This document shows positions 29,695-37,104 of a DNA stretch of 64,000 nucleotides, piece after piece. Position numbers and translations under genes: made by a program. The DNA comes from DATCTV01 sp964400685. GTDB lineage: Bacteria > Desulfobacterota > Desulfomonilia > UBA1062. The notes under the pieces were generated by a model. The model worked only from the letters and a program-made list of their open reading frames with translations, was not told where the DNA came from and ran no database searches. Where the stretch lies: contig CAYNVT010000004.1 of the NCBI GenBank assembly GCA_964400685.1, positions 1 through 64,000 on the forward strand. The letters run 5' to 3'. How positions within the stretch are numbered: the stretch's first letter is position 1; every line of letters begins with the position of its first letter.

Positions 29695-30097
29695 GGTAAA
29701 ATTTCTCATTGTCGGTGCTTATGCCCTTGCCGTTTATGGATATCCTAGAGCAACTGGTGATTTTGACATATGGGTAGAAGCAAGTCTGGAAAATTCAAAA
29801 AAAGTACTGGCCTCCCTTATCTATTTTGGAGCACCTGTGTCAGGGTTGACAGAAAATACTTTTATTGAGGAAGGTATAATCTTTCAAATCGGTGTTGCAC
29901 CACGCAGAATAGATATCATAACCCAAATTGACGGTGTCGAATTTAACAACGCCTACCAGTCCAGAACAACAGTCGTAATGGAAGGACTAAATCTTCCTTT
30001 CATTTCTAAAGAAGACCTCATCAAAAATAAGAAATCAACCGGGAGAGATAAAGATATCCTTGATGCAAAACACCTTGAAGAAAACGAAAATGCATAA
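29645..30097 (+). CDS. Stand-alone nucleotidyltransferase
   Basis: A 150-residue protein with the minimal nucleotidyltransferase core: FLIVGAYALAVYGYPRATGDFDIWVE gives the Gly-rich turn and the metal-binding Asp-Phe-Asp, and RRIDIITQIDGV gives the third Asp strand. It is like the DUF6036/AbiEii-type domain found in toxin-antitoxin modules. The start is ATG 29645, behind AAAGGTGA; GTG 29636 is possible. It overlaps the upstream small gene. The pair lies between the two-component system and the MarR cassette, in an AT-rich island. Confidence 0.75.
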   Translation: MLNEDYKDMLQSLLDNEVKFLIVGAYALAVYGYPRATGDFDIWVEASLENSKKVLASLIYFGAPVSGLTENTFIEEGIIFQIGVAPRRIDIITQIDGVEFNNAYQSRTTVVMEGLNLPFISKEDLIKNKKSTGRDKDILDAKHLEENENA

Positions 30098-30113
30098 TCA
30101 TACACTCCATGCG

Positions 30114-30141
30114 CAAGAAAAGGTGACAGGCACCATTTCTT
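30114..30141. repeat. Direct repeat, left copy, core GGTGACAGGCACC
   Basis: A 28-bp sequence that recurs at 32384-32411 in the same orientation with two mismatches. The cores are GGTGACAGGCACC (30122-30134) and GGTGCCAGGCACC, and the right core is a perfect palindrome around its centre. The two copies enclose the MarR-polyferredoxin-membrane protein genes. Confidence 0.8.
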
Positions 30142-30188
30142 TAATTGCGTCCCGTACACTGAATTAATTTTTTTACTTCTTTTTTTGC

Positions 30189-30218
30189 TTGACATTTTTA
30201 AGTTAACCTGGTTAATTA
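30189..30218 (+). promoter_or_regulatory. marR promoter with embedded palindromic operator
   Basis: A -35 box TTGACA lies at 30189-30194 and a -10-like TAATTA at 30213-30218, 18 bp apart. Between and partly over them is the perfect palindrome TTAACCTGGTTAA (30203-30215), a typical size for a MarR site. Binding there would block RNA polymerase, so the gene probably represses itself. The expected transcript start is within a few bases of the ATG at 30226. Confidence 0.7.
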
Positions 30219-30225
30219 TCTTGCC

Positions 30226-30669
30226 ATGAATGAACAGAATCGTGAAAGTATTCTTGATATGATTCATATTGCGCATCTCTACCTACAGAGGCTGGAGAGT
30301 ACTCCACGTGATTATGGAACCGGTGAGCTTCTTTATTCCTCTGATGTTCATACGGTTGTTGCTGTGAGTAAAGCACCCGGCTGTAATTTGACGGCATTGG
30401 CTGCCCAGCTTAATATTTCGAAAGCTGCCGTATCTAAATTCGTCTCCAAGCTGGTCCGTACGGGTTATCTTATTAAAAGCAGACCGGTTGATAACGATCG
30501 CGAAGTGATCTTTACTTTGACTAAAAAAGGGCAAGCCGCAGCCAGTGGACATCAAGCATTCGTAGCAAAGACGTTTGGTTCTCTTTTTCAGGTAGAATCC
30601 GCTCTTTCTGAGCGGGACTATCAGACAATAAAAGAATATTTCAAGAAACTGATGGACCTAATTGAGTAA
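30226..30669 (+). CDS. MarR family transcriptional regulator
   Basis: A 147-residue winged-helix regulator. The helix-turn-helix is KAPGCNLTALAAQLNISKAAVSKFVSKLV and the wing is SRPVDNDREVIFTLTKKGQ, where the Asp-Arg pair is the family mark. The first helix (ILDMIHIAHLYLQRL) and last helix form the dimer. A matching operator overlaps its promoter and another lies before the next gene, so it likely controls itself and the two genes after it. No ribosome site precedes ATG 30226; a second in-frame ATG is at 30256. The ligand is unknown. Confidence 0.92.
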   Translation: MNEQNRESILDMIHIAHLYLQRLESTPRDYGTGELLYSSDVHTVVAVSKAPGCNLTALAAQLNISKAAVSKFVSKLVRTGYLIKSRPVDNDREVIFTLTKKGQAAASGHQAFVAKTFGSLFQVESALSERDYQTIKEYFKKLMDLIE

Positions 30670-30690
30670 TAATTTTTTTTAAATATATTA

Positions 30691-30703
30691 TTAACTTGGT
30701 TAA
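30691..30703 (+). promoter_or_regulatory. Second MarR operator, before the polyferredoxin gene
   Basis: TTAACTTGGTTAA lies in the 50-bp gap between the marR stop and the ATG at 30720. Its reverse complement extends to TTAAGTTAACCAAGTTAA, which matches the marR-promoter site TTAAGTTAACCTGGTTAA at 16 of 18 positions, so it is a candidate second site for the same regulator. Confidence 0.65.
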
Positions 30704-30719
30704 CTTAACAGGGAACGCT

Positions 30720-31517
30720 ATGATAAGTAAAAGAATAACCGGTACGATAAGGAACAAATGGGGATTCATATGCAGGTTGATAAAGATGAGAAGACAATCA
30801 ATACGCATGCTTCTTCTTCTCTTTTCATTTTCTGTATTTCCCATAACAATTATTTATCTGGCCCCGGCTCCGCCGATAATGAGCCTAAAGGCAGGAGTAA
30901 TCAATCTGAGTGTAATTACAATCCTTGCAATTTTCATATCTGGTTTCATTTTTCGTCGAGCATTTTGCGGCTGGCTTTGTCCAGGCGGAGGATGCCAACT
31001 GGTTGCACAGACCTTGAACAACAATAAATTACAGCATCAAAAAACAAACTGGATGCGGATTATACTTGTCTCTATCTGGTTTATCATTTTGATCTCTGTA
31101 GTTGTGTTTTCAGAGCACTTACCCAGTCTGGATATAGTTCATCCCGGTGCAGGTAAATTTGCCACGTCATACATTCGTTACTTTTTACCATACATACCTG
31201 TGGTAATTTTCATATTTCTCTTTACCTTTCTTTTTGGCAGACGCGGTTTTTGTCATCGGGGATGCTGGATCTATCCCATCATAGCATTCAGTTCAAAGGT
31301 TGGAATGCTCATCCATACTCCCAGTCTTCATGTGGCTGTAAACGACCATGATAAATGTTCACACTGCAAAGCCTGCACAACAAATTGCCCGATGAGTATC
31401 GAGGTATTTGAATATATCCAGACAAACACTAAATTACCGAATAATTGCATTCAGTGCGGTTTATGTATTGATAAATGTCCAAAGGGTATCCTGGAATTTT
31501 CGTTTGGCTTTAAGTAA
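30720..31517 (+). CDS. NapH/NosR-type membrane polyferredoxin
   Basis: A 265-residue membrane protein with about four to five helices and two kinds of cysteine motif. RRAFCGWLCPGGGCQLV and RRGFCHRGCWIYP are the CxxxCP-like membrane motifs of NapH/NosR/RdxA-type proteins. CSHCKACTTNCPMS and CIQCGLCIDKCPKG at the C-terminus bind two [4Fe-4S] clusters. Such proteins move electrons from the quinol pool across the membrane. Start at ATG 30720 behind CAGGG. It is preceded by a MarR site. The reductase it serves is not in the window. Confidence 0.87.
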   Translation: MISKRITGTIRNKWGFICRLIKMRRQSIRMLLLLFSFSVFPITIIYLAPAPPIMSLKAGVINLSVITILAIFISGFIFRRAFCGWLCPGGGCQLVAQTLNNNKLQHQKTNWMRIILVSIWFIILISVVVFSEHLPSLDIVHPGAGKFATSYIRYFLPYIPVVIFIFLFTFLFGRRGFCHRGCWIYPIIAFSSKVGMLIHTPSLHVAVNDHDKCSHCKACTTNCPMSIEVFEYIQTNTKLPNNCIQCGLCIDKCPKGILEFSFGFK

Positions 31518-31538
31518 TTCACAGAAGGAGACAGACAT

Positions 31539-32213
31539 ATGAATACCGGAAATTACAAGATAAATAGAACAAAACGTATGTGTATCGGCTTATCTTTCAT
31601 CATTTTCCCTTTAATATTTATTTTTGCTTTTGCAGGTCACCCTAACCTTTTGAATCCTCATTTTTTGGGGCCGGAAGATCTTATTTTAAGAGCTCATAAC
31701 AATTCAATGCTACATTTTGGACATGCATTAGTTACGCTATGTACTGGTCTGCTTGTTGTTGTTGCAGTACATTTTATGAATATTCAAAACGACAAATCAA
31801 CTGCCTGGTACGGATTTATAGGCGGTGTCCTGGCAATACTGGGCGCGCTCATGTTAGCAGCTGATAAAGGGGCATTATGTCTGACTATGAGTGCCCTCGA
31901 TACGCTACCTGAACATAAATTCAGAATGATGATGCCGGGTTTACTTGCGATGTTTGCAAAAAACGGCTGGCTGGTTCTTATTTGGGGACTCCTCTTGTTA
32001 CCTGTCGGTTTTTTGATTCAGACAATAGGGTTACTCAAGTCCAAAAGCCTGCCAACATGGCAAAGTCTACTGTTTCTGATAGGGGTGCTTTTCATTGGCA
32101 CTCCTGACGGTGTTGAAATTATTAATTTAACTGCATCAGTTTTGATAGCAACAGCATGCTTACCATATGGTTTAAAGATTATAGCAAATAGAAACAAAAA
32201 AGTTATAACCTGA
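31539..32213 (+). CDS. Polytopic membrane protein of unknown function
   Basis: A 224-residue protein with about six hydrophobic segments (near 17-35, 58-80, 89-108, 135-160, 172-190, 195-212). No family was recognised. Histidines sit near membrane ends (RAHNNSMLHFGHAL), which could hold a metal or heme, but this is speculation. AGAAGGAGACAGACAT gives a good ribosome site, and the gene follows the polyferredoxin gene by 21 bp, so it is the third gene of the MarR-controlled unit. It may be a membrane partner in the same electron-transfer chain. Confidence 0.65.
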   Translation: MNTGNYKINRTKRMCIGLSFIIFPLIFIFAFAGHPNLLNPHFLGPEDLILRAHNNSMLHFGHALVTLCTGLLVVVAVHFMNIQNDKSTAWYGFIGGVLAILGALMLAADKGALCLTMSALDTLPEHKFRMMMPGLLAMFAKNGWLVLIWGLLLLPVGFLIQTIGLLKSKSLPTWQSLLFLIGVLFIGTPDGVEIINLTASVLIATACLPYGLKIIANRNKKVIT

Positions 32214-32688
32214 AGATGGGCTGTACAGAAACCAATTAATCCGGTTTATATTCAAGATGCTGTCCAGGAGGCCAGGAGGAAGGCGACGCAGGCATAATAA
32301 TCAGCTGCTGAGCTATTAAGCTGTTAAGCATAATCTAAAAGAAGATTTGATTTTCTTATCAGCTCATCAGCTTAACAGCTTATCAAGAAAAGGTGCCAGG
32401 CACCATATCTTGGGAAAAAGGATTTGGCGGATCTTGAATCTCTGGGTGAAGTGATTGATCCATAGTTAAAATATCGATGTCGGTTTTGTTTACTTTGGAC
32501 AATTTTCCTATGATATACACGCCGGGCTTTTTGTCCTTATTATCATAAAATACCCGCTGGTAAGTCTAGGTATCTGCTGATTTTATGATATATTTTTCTT
32601 TTCATTTCTTAGTTAAATACAGTATTATTTTCACAAAATACCGAAAAAGGATTTAGGGTATACTAATTGTTAGCCGTATGAGGAAATA
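32214..32688. other. Gene-free stretch with repeats and a coding relic
   Basis: This 475-bp stretch has no complete gene. It holds a segment like the one at 40100 (AGGAGGAAGGCGACGCAGGCA), a hairpin made of AGCTGTTAAGC and GCTTAACAGCT arms (about 32327-32380), and the right direct repeat at 32384. On the minus strand, about 32383-32570 keeps one open frame with no start codon (VYIIGKLSKVNKTDIDIL within it); this looks like a remnant of a gene I cannot name. Confidence 0.5.
32384..32411. repeat. Direct repeat, right copy, core GGTGCCAGGCACC
   Basis: Second copy of the 28-bp repeat at 30114-30141 in the same orientation, two mismatches apart. It closes the 2.3-kb segment that carries the MarR cassette. 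Confidence 0.8.
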
Positions 32689-33531
32689 ATGAAGGACATA
32701 CTCATAGATTTTAGCATCAATCTTTTAGTAGGAATTGTTACAATTGTACTTGTACTCACCATAGCCATGGCAAGTCTAGGTTTTATAATAAGTTATGCAA
32801 TTGCAGGTGTTGGGATTTTTAGCATTACAGGTGTTGCTTCAATATTCTCATCCATAGCAGTTTGCTCTGGTGTAATTATTGCCATACTGGCATTTACTAG
32901 GGATAGAGAAAGGTTAGCACGGGAAAGAGAAGAAAACCGGTCAAAAATACTTCTCGATCAATCAAAATATGGGCTTGATGAAGTGCTAGAATTACTCAAG
33001 GATAAAAACAACAACCGAGATATTTGGGTTCGTGCTGCCAGAGTTCTATTAAATGCAACATCTCTTGGCAAACAGATTATAGCACCCGATTACATAAAGG
33101 CATACAGGCTTTATGAAGATAAAATGCGAAGCGAACTGTATAGAGCTTTGACCTTATACAATGAAGATACCCAAGAACGGGAACCACTGCCCCCACAATT
33201 TTTTTATGGAATAAGAGAATGGCGTCGTAATATCTCGCTAGATGATGCAGCTATTGAAGCCTCAGCAAAAGTATGTGTTGGCGATGTTACTATCGACCAA
33301 GTAATTCAAGAGTCATCTTTGAGACAACTCGAACCGAAGTCAGTCGTTGCAATATTTGACTTCCTTGAATATCCAAACGATTACATCGATCCGCTAAAAA
33401 GCGTCCAACTCTGGATAGAAGACTGGGAAAGCTCTTTTGGTCCTAGCCAAGGAGCTAAAAGATATGTTGCTCACGCCAAGACCACATCCGCTATCGATGG
33501 AGACCTCTTTAAGAATGAGAAGAACGGTTAA
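32689..33531 (+). CDS. Two-helix membrane protein with charged cytosolic part, function unknown
   Basis: A 280-residue protein: two membrane helices (about 8-36 and 42-68) followed at once by a charged, helical segment (FTRDRERLAREREENRSKIL) and a ~190-residue soluble domain. No motif of a known family is seen. The make-up resembles membrane-anchored phage-resistance or stress proteins, but nothing specific supports this. It is AT-rich like the surrounding island and stands alone: repeats lie on both sides. The ATG 32689 has GAGGAAATA before it. Confidence 0.55.
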   Translation: MKDILIDFSINLLVGIVTIVLVLTIAMASLGFIISYAIAGVGIFSITGVASIFSSIAVCSGVIIAILAFTRDRERLAREREENRSKILLDQSKYGLDEVLELLKDKNNNRDIWVRAARVLLNATSLGKQIIAPDYIKAYRLYEDKMRSELYRALTLYNEDTQEREPLPPQFFYGIREWRRNISLDDAAIEASAKVCVGDVTIDQVIQESSLRQLEPKSVVAIFDFLEYPNDYIDPLKSVQLWIEDWESSFGPSQGAKRYVAHAKTTSAIDGDLFKNEKNG

Positions 33532-33937
33532 CAATTGCATCCACACGAACGCGTTGATGCGCGCCGGTGATGCGTACTTTATCTTCAGAAGAAAACTTCA
33601 TTCCCAGATCGCTGAAAAACTATATCTATTCACATAAGATATCCACTAAAAGACGTTCTAGTTAAATTATGATTTTCGGAACGTAATCATTATAAATTCA
33701 CAATCCACTTAGAATACAACTCAGTTGCTAGTATTCATGATGCTTCATTAAATTTCCATACAGGCCGTCAGAACAAGGCAGACCGCGAAGTGACGAAGTC
33801 GAGGAATGAGGCGTACTTTTAGCGTACGCCGGAATGACGAGACAAGGAACGACAATGGTATGCAAAGTTATGGCGGCCTGTATGATTACTAAAAAATAAT
33901 TTTCCGGCAATGTTCAGATCATGTTAATCTGCTATCC
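33532..33937. other. Gene-free stretch before arnT-like 2
   Basis: This 406-bp stretch carries a 128-bp palindromic element (33757-33884) and AT-rich sequence. No protein or RNA gene is seen. The promoter of the downstream arnT-arnB-arnD series probably lies in its last 60 bases, but no clear -35/-10 pair stands out. Confidence 0.5.
33757..33884. repeat. 128-bp element with terminal inverted repeats and inner hairpin
   Basis: Ends are an 11-bp perfect inverted repeat, CATACAGGCCG (33757-33767) and CGGCCTGTATG (33874-33884). The middle forms a second hairpin, GGCGTAC (33810-33816) and GTACGCC (33824-33830). Inside are GACGAAGTCGAGGAATGAGG and GGAATGACGAGACAAGG, phrases seen in bacterial palindromic repeats. 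No coding frame. It is MITE- or REP-like; a matching transposase is not present. Confidence 0.7.
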
Positions 33938-35533
33938 GTGTCGAACATGGGAGAAGGCATAGATAAGAACTTTTACCTCAAACTGACAGTGCTCATCATT
34001 GTCCTGTCCATGCAGTTCGTCGGCATTTTCGACCACTCACTCTGGACGCCGGACGAGCCGCGCGTGGCGGAAATAGCGAGAGAAATGGCCGTTTCAGGCG
34101 ACTATCTCGTGCCGCACCATTCGAATACCCCTTTCCTCGAGCAGCCGCCGCTCTACTACACGCTTGCCGCCCTTTCCTTTCGTCTTTTCGGCACTTCAAA
34201 CGAGGGCTTCGGCAGGCTTGCATCTGTAGTATTTGCGCTGCTTACGCTTTCAGTCGTATTCTTCGGCACCAGGAGGCTCTTTTCCGAGCGGGCCGCCATG
34301 CTTGCCGTACTCATACTTTCAAGCTGTTTCACCTTCTTTGAAGTCAGCCATAAAATGCTCGTCGATTCAGCTCTCTGCCTTTTCATAACTAGCGCTCTGT
34401 TCTCGTTCATCCTCGCTGAAACCGGCAGGCTCAAGCACGGATACAAGTTTTTCTGGATATGTCTGGGCCTGGCCTTCATGTCCAAGGGCATTATAGGGAT
34501 GGCAATCCCGGGCGTCGCAGTTATGGCCTATTATATATGGCAGGGAAAATTACCTGATCTTAAAAAGACATGGTTCTTTCAGGGCTGCGCCGTGATCATC
34601 CTTATCATGGCCGCATGGGCCTATATCCTGTTTCAAAGAGGCGGCATCGAATTTGTAAGGACATTCTACCTGTATAATCAGGTGGGGAGGTTCCTCAACA
34701 TAGGCATATATTCGGGCGGGCATGTCAGGCCTTTCTATTATTACCTTACAACAATATGGGGCGATGCTGCGCCATGGTCGCTGATCCTTGTCCCTTTCTT
34801 CATATCCATCAGGAATTACACAAACGGAAAAAAGTTTATCGTGTCCTGGTTCGCTGCAGGATTCATTCTTCTGAGCATAGCTTCCACAAAGCGCGGGCTT
34901 TATATATTGCCTTTGCTTCCTGCGATGGCGGTCATGGCGGCATTGTGGATGGAACACGTGATCACCGAGACATCTTCAAAAACAGACAAGGTCTTTCTCT
35001 GGATCATCATTGTCCTTGTTTCAATATGTTCGCTCCTGCTGCCTTTCGTGTATGTGATGAAATTTAATGGTGCTTACTTTACCGCCCTCATACTGCTTCT
35101 GGTCGGTCTGGCTTTGCCCATATTTGTTTACAGGATATTCAAACCCGGGCTTGCATTCGTACTCGCCATTTCATGGACGTTCCTGATCGTTTTGTGGATA
35201 CCTTTTGTGATTCCGGTCATCGATATCCAGAAAAGCTACAAACCGCTTTTCACTCAAATCGGAGAGCAGACCCGGGGTTATCAGGTGACAGGCTATCAGC
35301 TTACCGAGTCGCTCGAGGCGTTTTCGCCGTTTTACGGCAATTTTTTTGTTGAGAATATAGAAAACAGGGATGTATTTGAAAAACTGCTCAAAAGCCCCAG
35401 AACAGCATACCTTATGATAATACCCGTCAGGACGGATAAGGGGCTCAGACAGCTGATAGAAGAGAGGTACACCAGGATAATTTCGGATACCGACAAGGAC
35501 GTTGAAATCTGGAAACGCGGGATTGAGGATTAG
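33938..35533 (+). CDS. ArnT-like glycosyltransferase 2
   Basis: A 531-residue polytopic membrane protein of the ArnT/PMT family. It has the fullest family motif in the window: LWTPDEPRVAEIAREMAVSG, with the conserved Asp-Glu and Arg, then FLEQPPLYYTLAA, KGIIGMAIPG and STKRGLYILPLLPAMA. It is the best candidate for true L-Ara4N transfer to lipid A. The start is GTG 33938, or ATG 33947; neither has a strong ribosome site. It is the first gene of the arn series that follows the island and is 2 bp from the next arnT-like gene. Confidence 0.88.
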   Translation: MSNMGEGIDKNFYLKLTVLIIVLSMQFVGIFDHSLWTPDEPRVAEIAREMAVSGDYLVPHHSNTPFLEQPPLYYTLAALSFRLFGTSNEGFGRLASVVFALLTLSVVFFGTRRLFSERAAMLAVLILSSCFTFFEVSHKMLVDSALCLFITSALFSFILAETGRLKHGYKFFWICLGLAFMSKGIIGMAIPGVAVMAYYIWQGKLPDLKKTWFFQGCAVIILIMAAWAYILFQRGGIEFVRTFYLYNQVGRFLNIGIYSGGHVRPFYYYLTTIWGDAAPWSLILVPFFISIRNYTNGKKFIVSWFAAGFILLSIASTKRGLYILPLLPAMAVMAALWMEHVITETSSKTDKVFLWIIIVLVSICSLLLPFVYVMKFNGAYFTALILLLVGLALPIFVYRIFKPGLAFVLAISWTFLIVLWIPFVIPVIDIQKSYKPLFTQIGEQTRGYQVTGYQLTESLEAFSPFYGNFFVENIENRDVFEKLLKSPRTAYLMIIPVRTDKGLRQLIEERYTRIISDTDKDVEIWKRGIED

Positions 35534-35535
35534 CG

Positions 35536-37104
35536 ATGGATTATAAAGAACAGTCATACGGGGTCGATACCCGGACATGGATGGCGCCTGCAATCATAAT
35601 AATTGCCGCTGCAGCACTTTTCATAAACATCGGCATCCCGTCCCTGTGGGGTTCTGAAGGCCGCTGGGCTGTTATCGCACGCTACATGTTCAGGTCCGGA
35701 GATTTCTTTCATCCGATGCTTGGCAACTACCCCTACTGGGACAAGCCTCTTTTATCATACTGGCAGGTCATACCTTTCGGATACATCATGGGCGGTGTAA
35801 CCGAGGCGGCATCCCGCATGCCATCTGTCATATGGGCAGTTATCTGGCTCATTCTTACATATTCGACGGCATCGAGGCTTGCAGGCAGAAAAGCGGCGAC
35901 ACTGGCGACACTGGCGCTTGCAGGAAGCTACGGATTCATGTTCTGGGGCAGGAACGCCCAGGTCGAGATGTCAAATGCAGCTGTCATCATGCTGTCTATC
36001 TGGTATTTCCTCAGATACAAGGATAATCCGGGCAAGGCATGGTTCTTTATTCTTGCAGTGATAACAGGTCTTGGCGCAAATCTGAAAGGCCTGCCAGCCG
36101 TAGGAGCACCCGCGCTGGCCATTATACTGGCATCGCTCGTCATGAAGGACTGGAAATGGTTCCCGAAACTTCATATACTTTTTGCAGCCATCATACTCGG
36201 ACTTCTGGCGTTTATTTCCATCCCGGCGCTGGCGGCTTTTGTTACCGGTTCGCGGGAGCCGCTTGACCTCGTGTGGAAAGAAAACGTGGTCAGGTTCTTT
36301 TCGCCCTTTGACCATAAAGACCCGTTCTATGTCTATTTTATAAGGATATTCGACCTGTTCGCTCCGTGGTCAATTCTTCTGCCTGCTGCATTTGTATATA
36401 TCTTCCGCAAAGGCAGGTTTACGAATGAGGGTGTTAAAACCGTACTGCTCTACTTCGCAGGTATCTTTCTTTTCTTCACCTTATCCGGCTCGCGCAGGTC
36501 ATATTACATACTGCCCGCACTGCCCTTTGCGGCAATGACGGTTGGCTTTTTCCTTTCGGAGATTGAAAGTGCTTTCACATCAAAGGGCTACCGGATATTC
36601 TTCATGATATCGGGCATCCTCTTCTCAATATGCCTGATTAAGCCGATTTTCGTTCTTACAATAAAACCGGACCTCATACCTGTGGCAAACGTGAAGAGCC
36701 TTATGCCCGTTGCGGCAATGCTGCTAGTAATAGGCATATACACAGGCTTTTATTCCATCAGGATAAAGCCCGTTCCGGTAATGGCCGGTCTGCTCTCGGT
36801 ATGGCTGATCTATGCGGCAGGGATAATACCTTTTGTTTCTAACCTTCCCGGCAATATACGATCAGAGGTTACCGTATTGAAGAACACAGGCAGAGAGGTT
36901 TCATACCTCTCATCTGACGACGCAAAGATAATCTTTTATCTGGACAAACCCTACACGGTGTTTACGGAAAAGGGTCCCGCAGAAACATGGGCCCTGAATA
37001 CGAACGGCATTATCCTGGCCCATGATGAAGTCAACGAGCCGGGCTGGAACAAACTGTATGAAGTGGGCAAATGCATTGCCTACGAAATAGGAGCTGATAA
37101 ATGA
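35536..37104 (+). CDS. ArnT-like glycosyltransferase 3, divergent active-site loop
   Basis: A 522-residue polytopic protein of the ArnT/PMT family that follows arnT-like 2 by 2 bp. The first loop reads LWGSEGRWAVIARYM, so the family's Asp-Glu-Pro-Arg has become Ser-Glu-Gly-Arg; the Asp is missing. YPYWDKPLLSYWQ and SRRSYYILPALPFAA keep the other family marks. It may use a different sugar or acceptor, or act with the neighbour. Its stop overlaps the arnB start by 4 bp (ATGA). Confidence 0.85.
   Translation: MDYKEQSYGVDTRTWMAPAIIIIAAAALFINIGIPSLWGSEGRWAVIARYMFRSGDFFHPMLGNYPYWDKPLLSYWQVIPFGYIMGGVTEAASRMPSVIWAVIWLILTYSTASRLAGRKAATLATLALAGSYGFMFWGRNAQVEMSNAAVIMLSIWYFLRYKDNPGKAWFFILAVITGLGANLKGLPAVGAPALAIILASLVMKDWKWFPKLHILFAAIILGLLAFISIPALAAFVTGSREPLDLVWKENVVRFFSPFDHKDPFYVYFIRIFDLFAPWSILLPAAFVYIFRKGRFTNEGVKTVLLYFAGIFLFFTLSGSRRSYYILPALPFAAMTVGFFLSEIESAFTSKGYRIFFMISGILFSICLIKPIFVLTIKPDLIPVANVKSLMPVAAMLLVIGIYTGFYSIRIKPVPVMAGLLSVWLIYAAGIIPFVSNLPGNIRSEVTVLKNTGREVSYLSSDDAKIIFYLDKPYTVFTEKGPAETWALNTNGIILAHDEVNEPGWNKLYEVGKCIAYEIGADK

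Noticed and set aside
30114..32411. Insertion sequence or transposon carrying the MarR cassette
   Set aside because: No transposase or terminal inverted repeats are seen; only short direct repeats.
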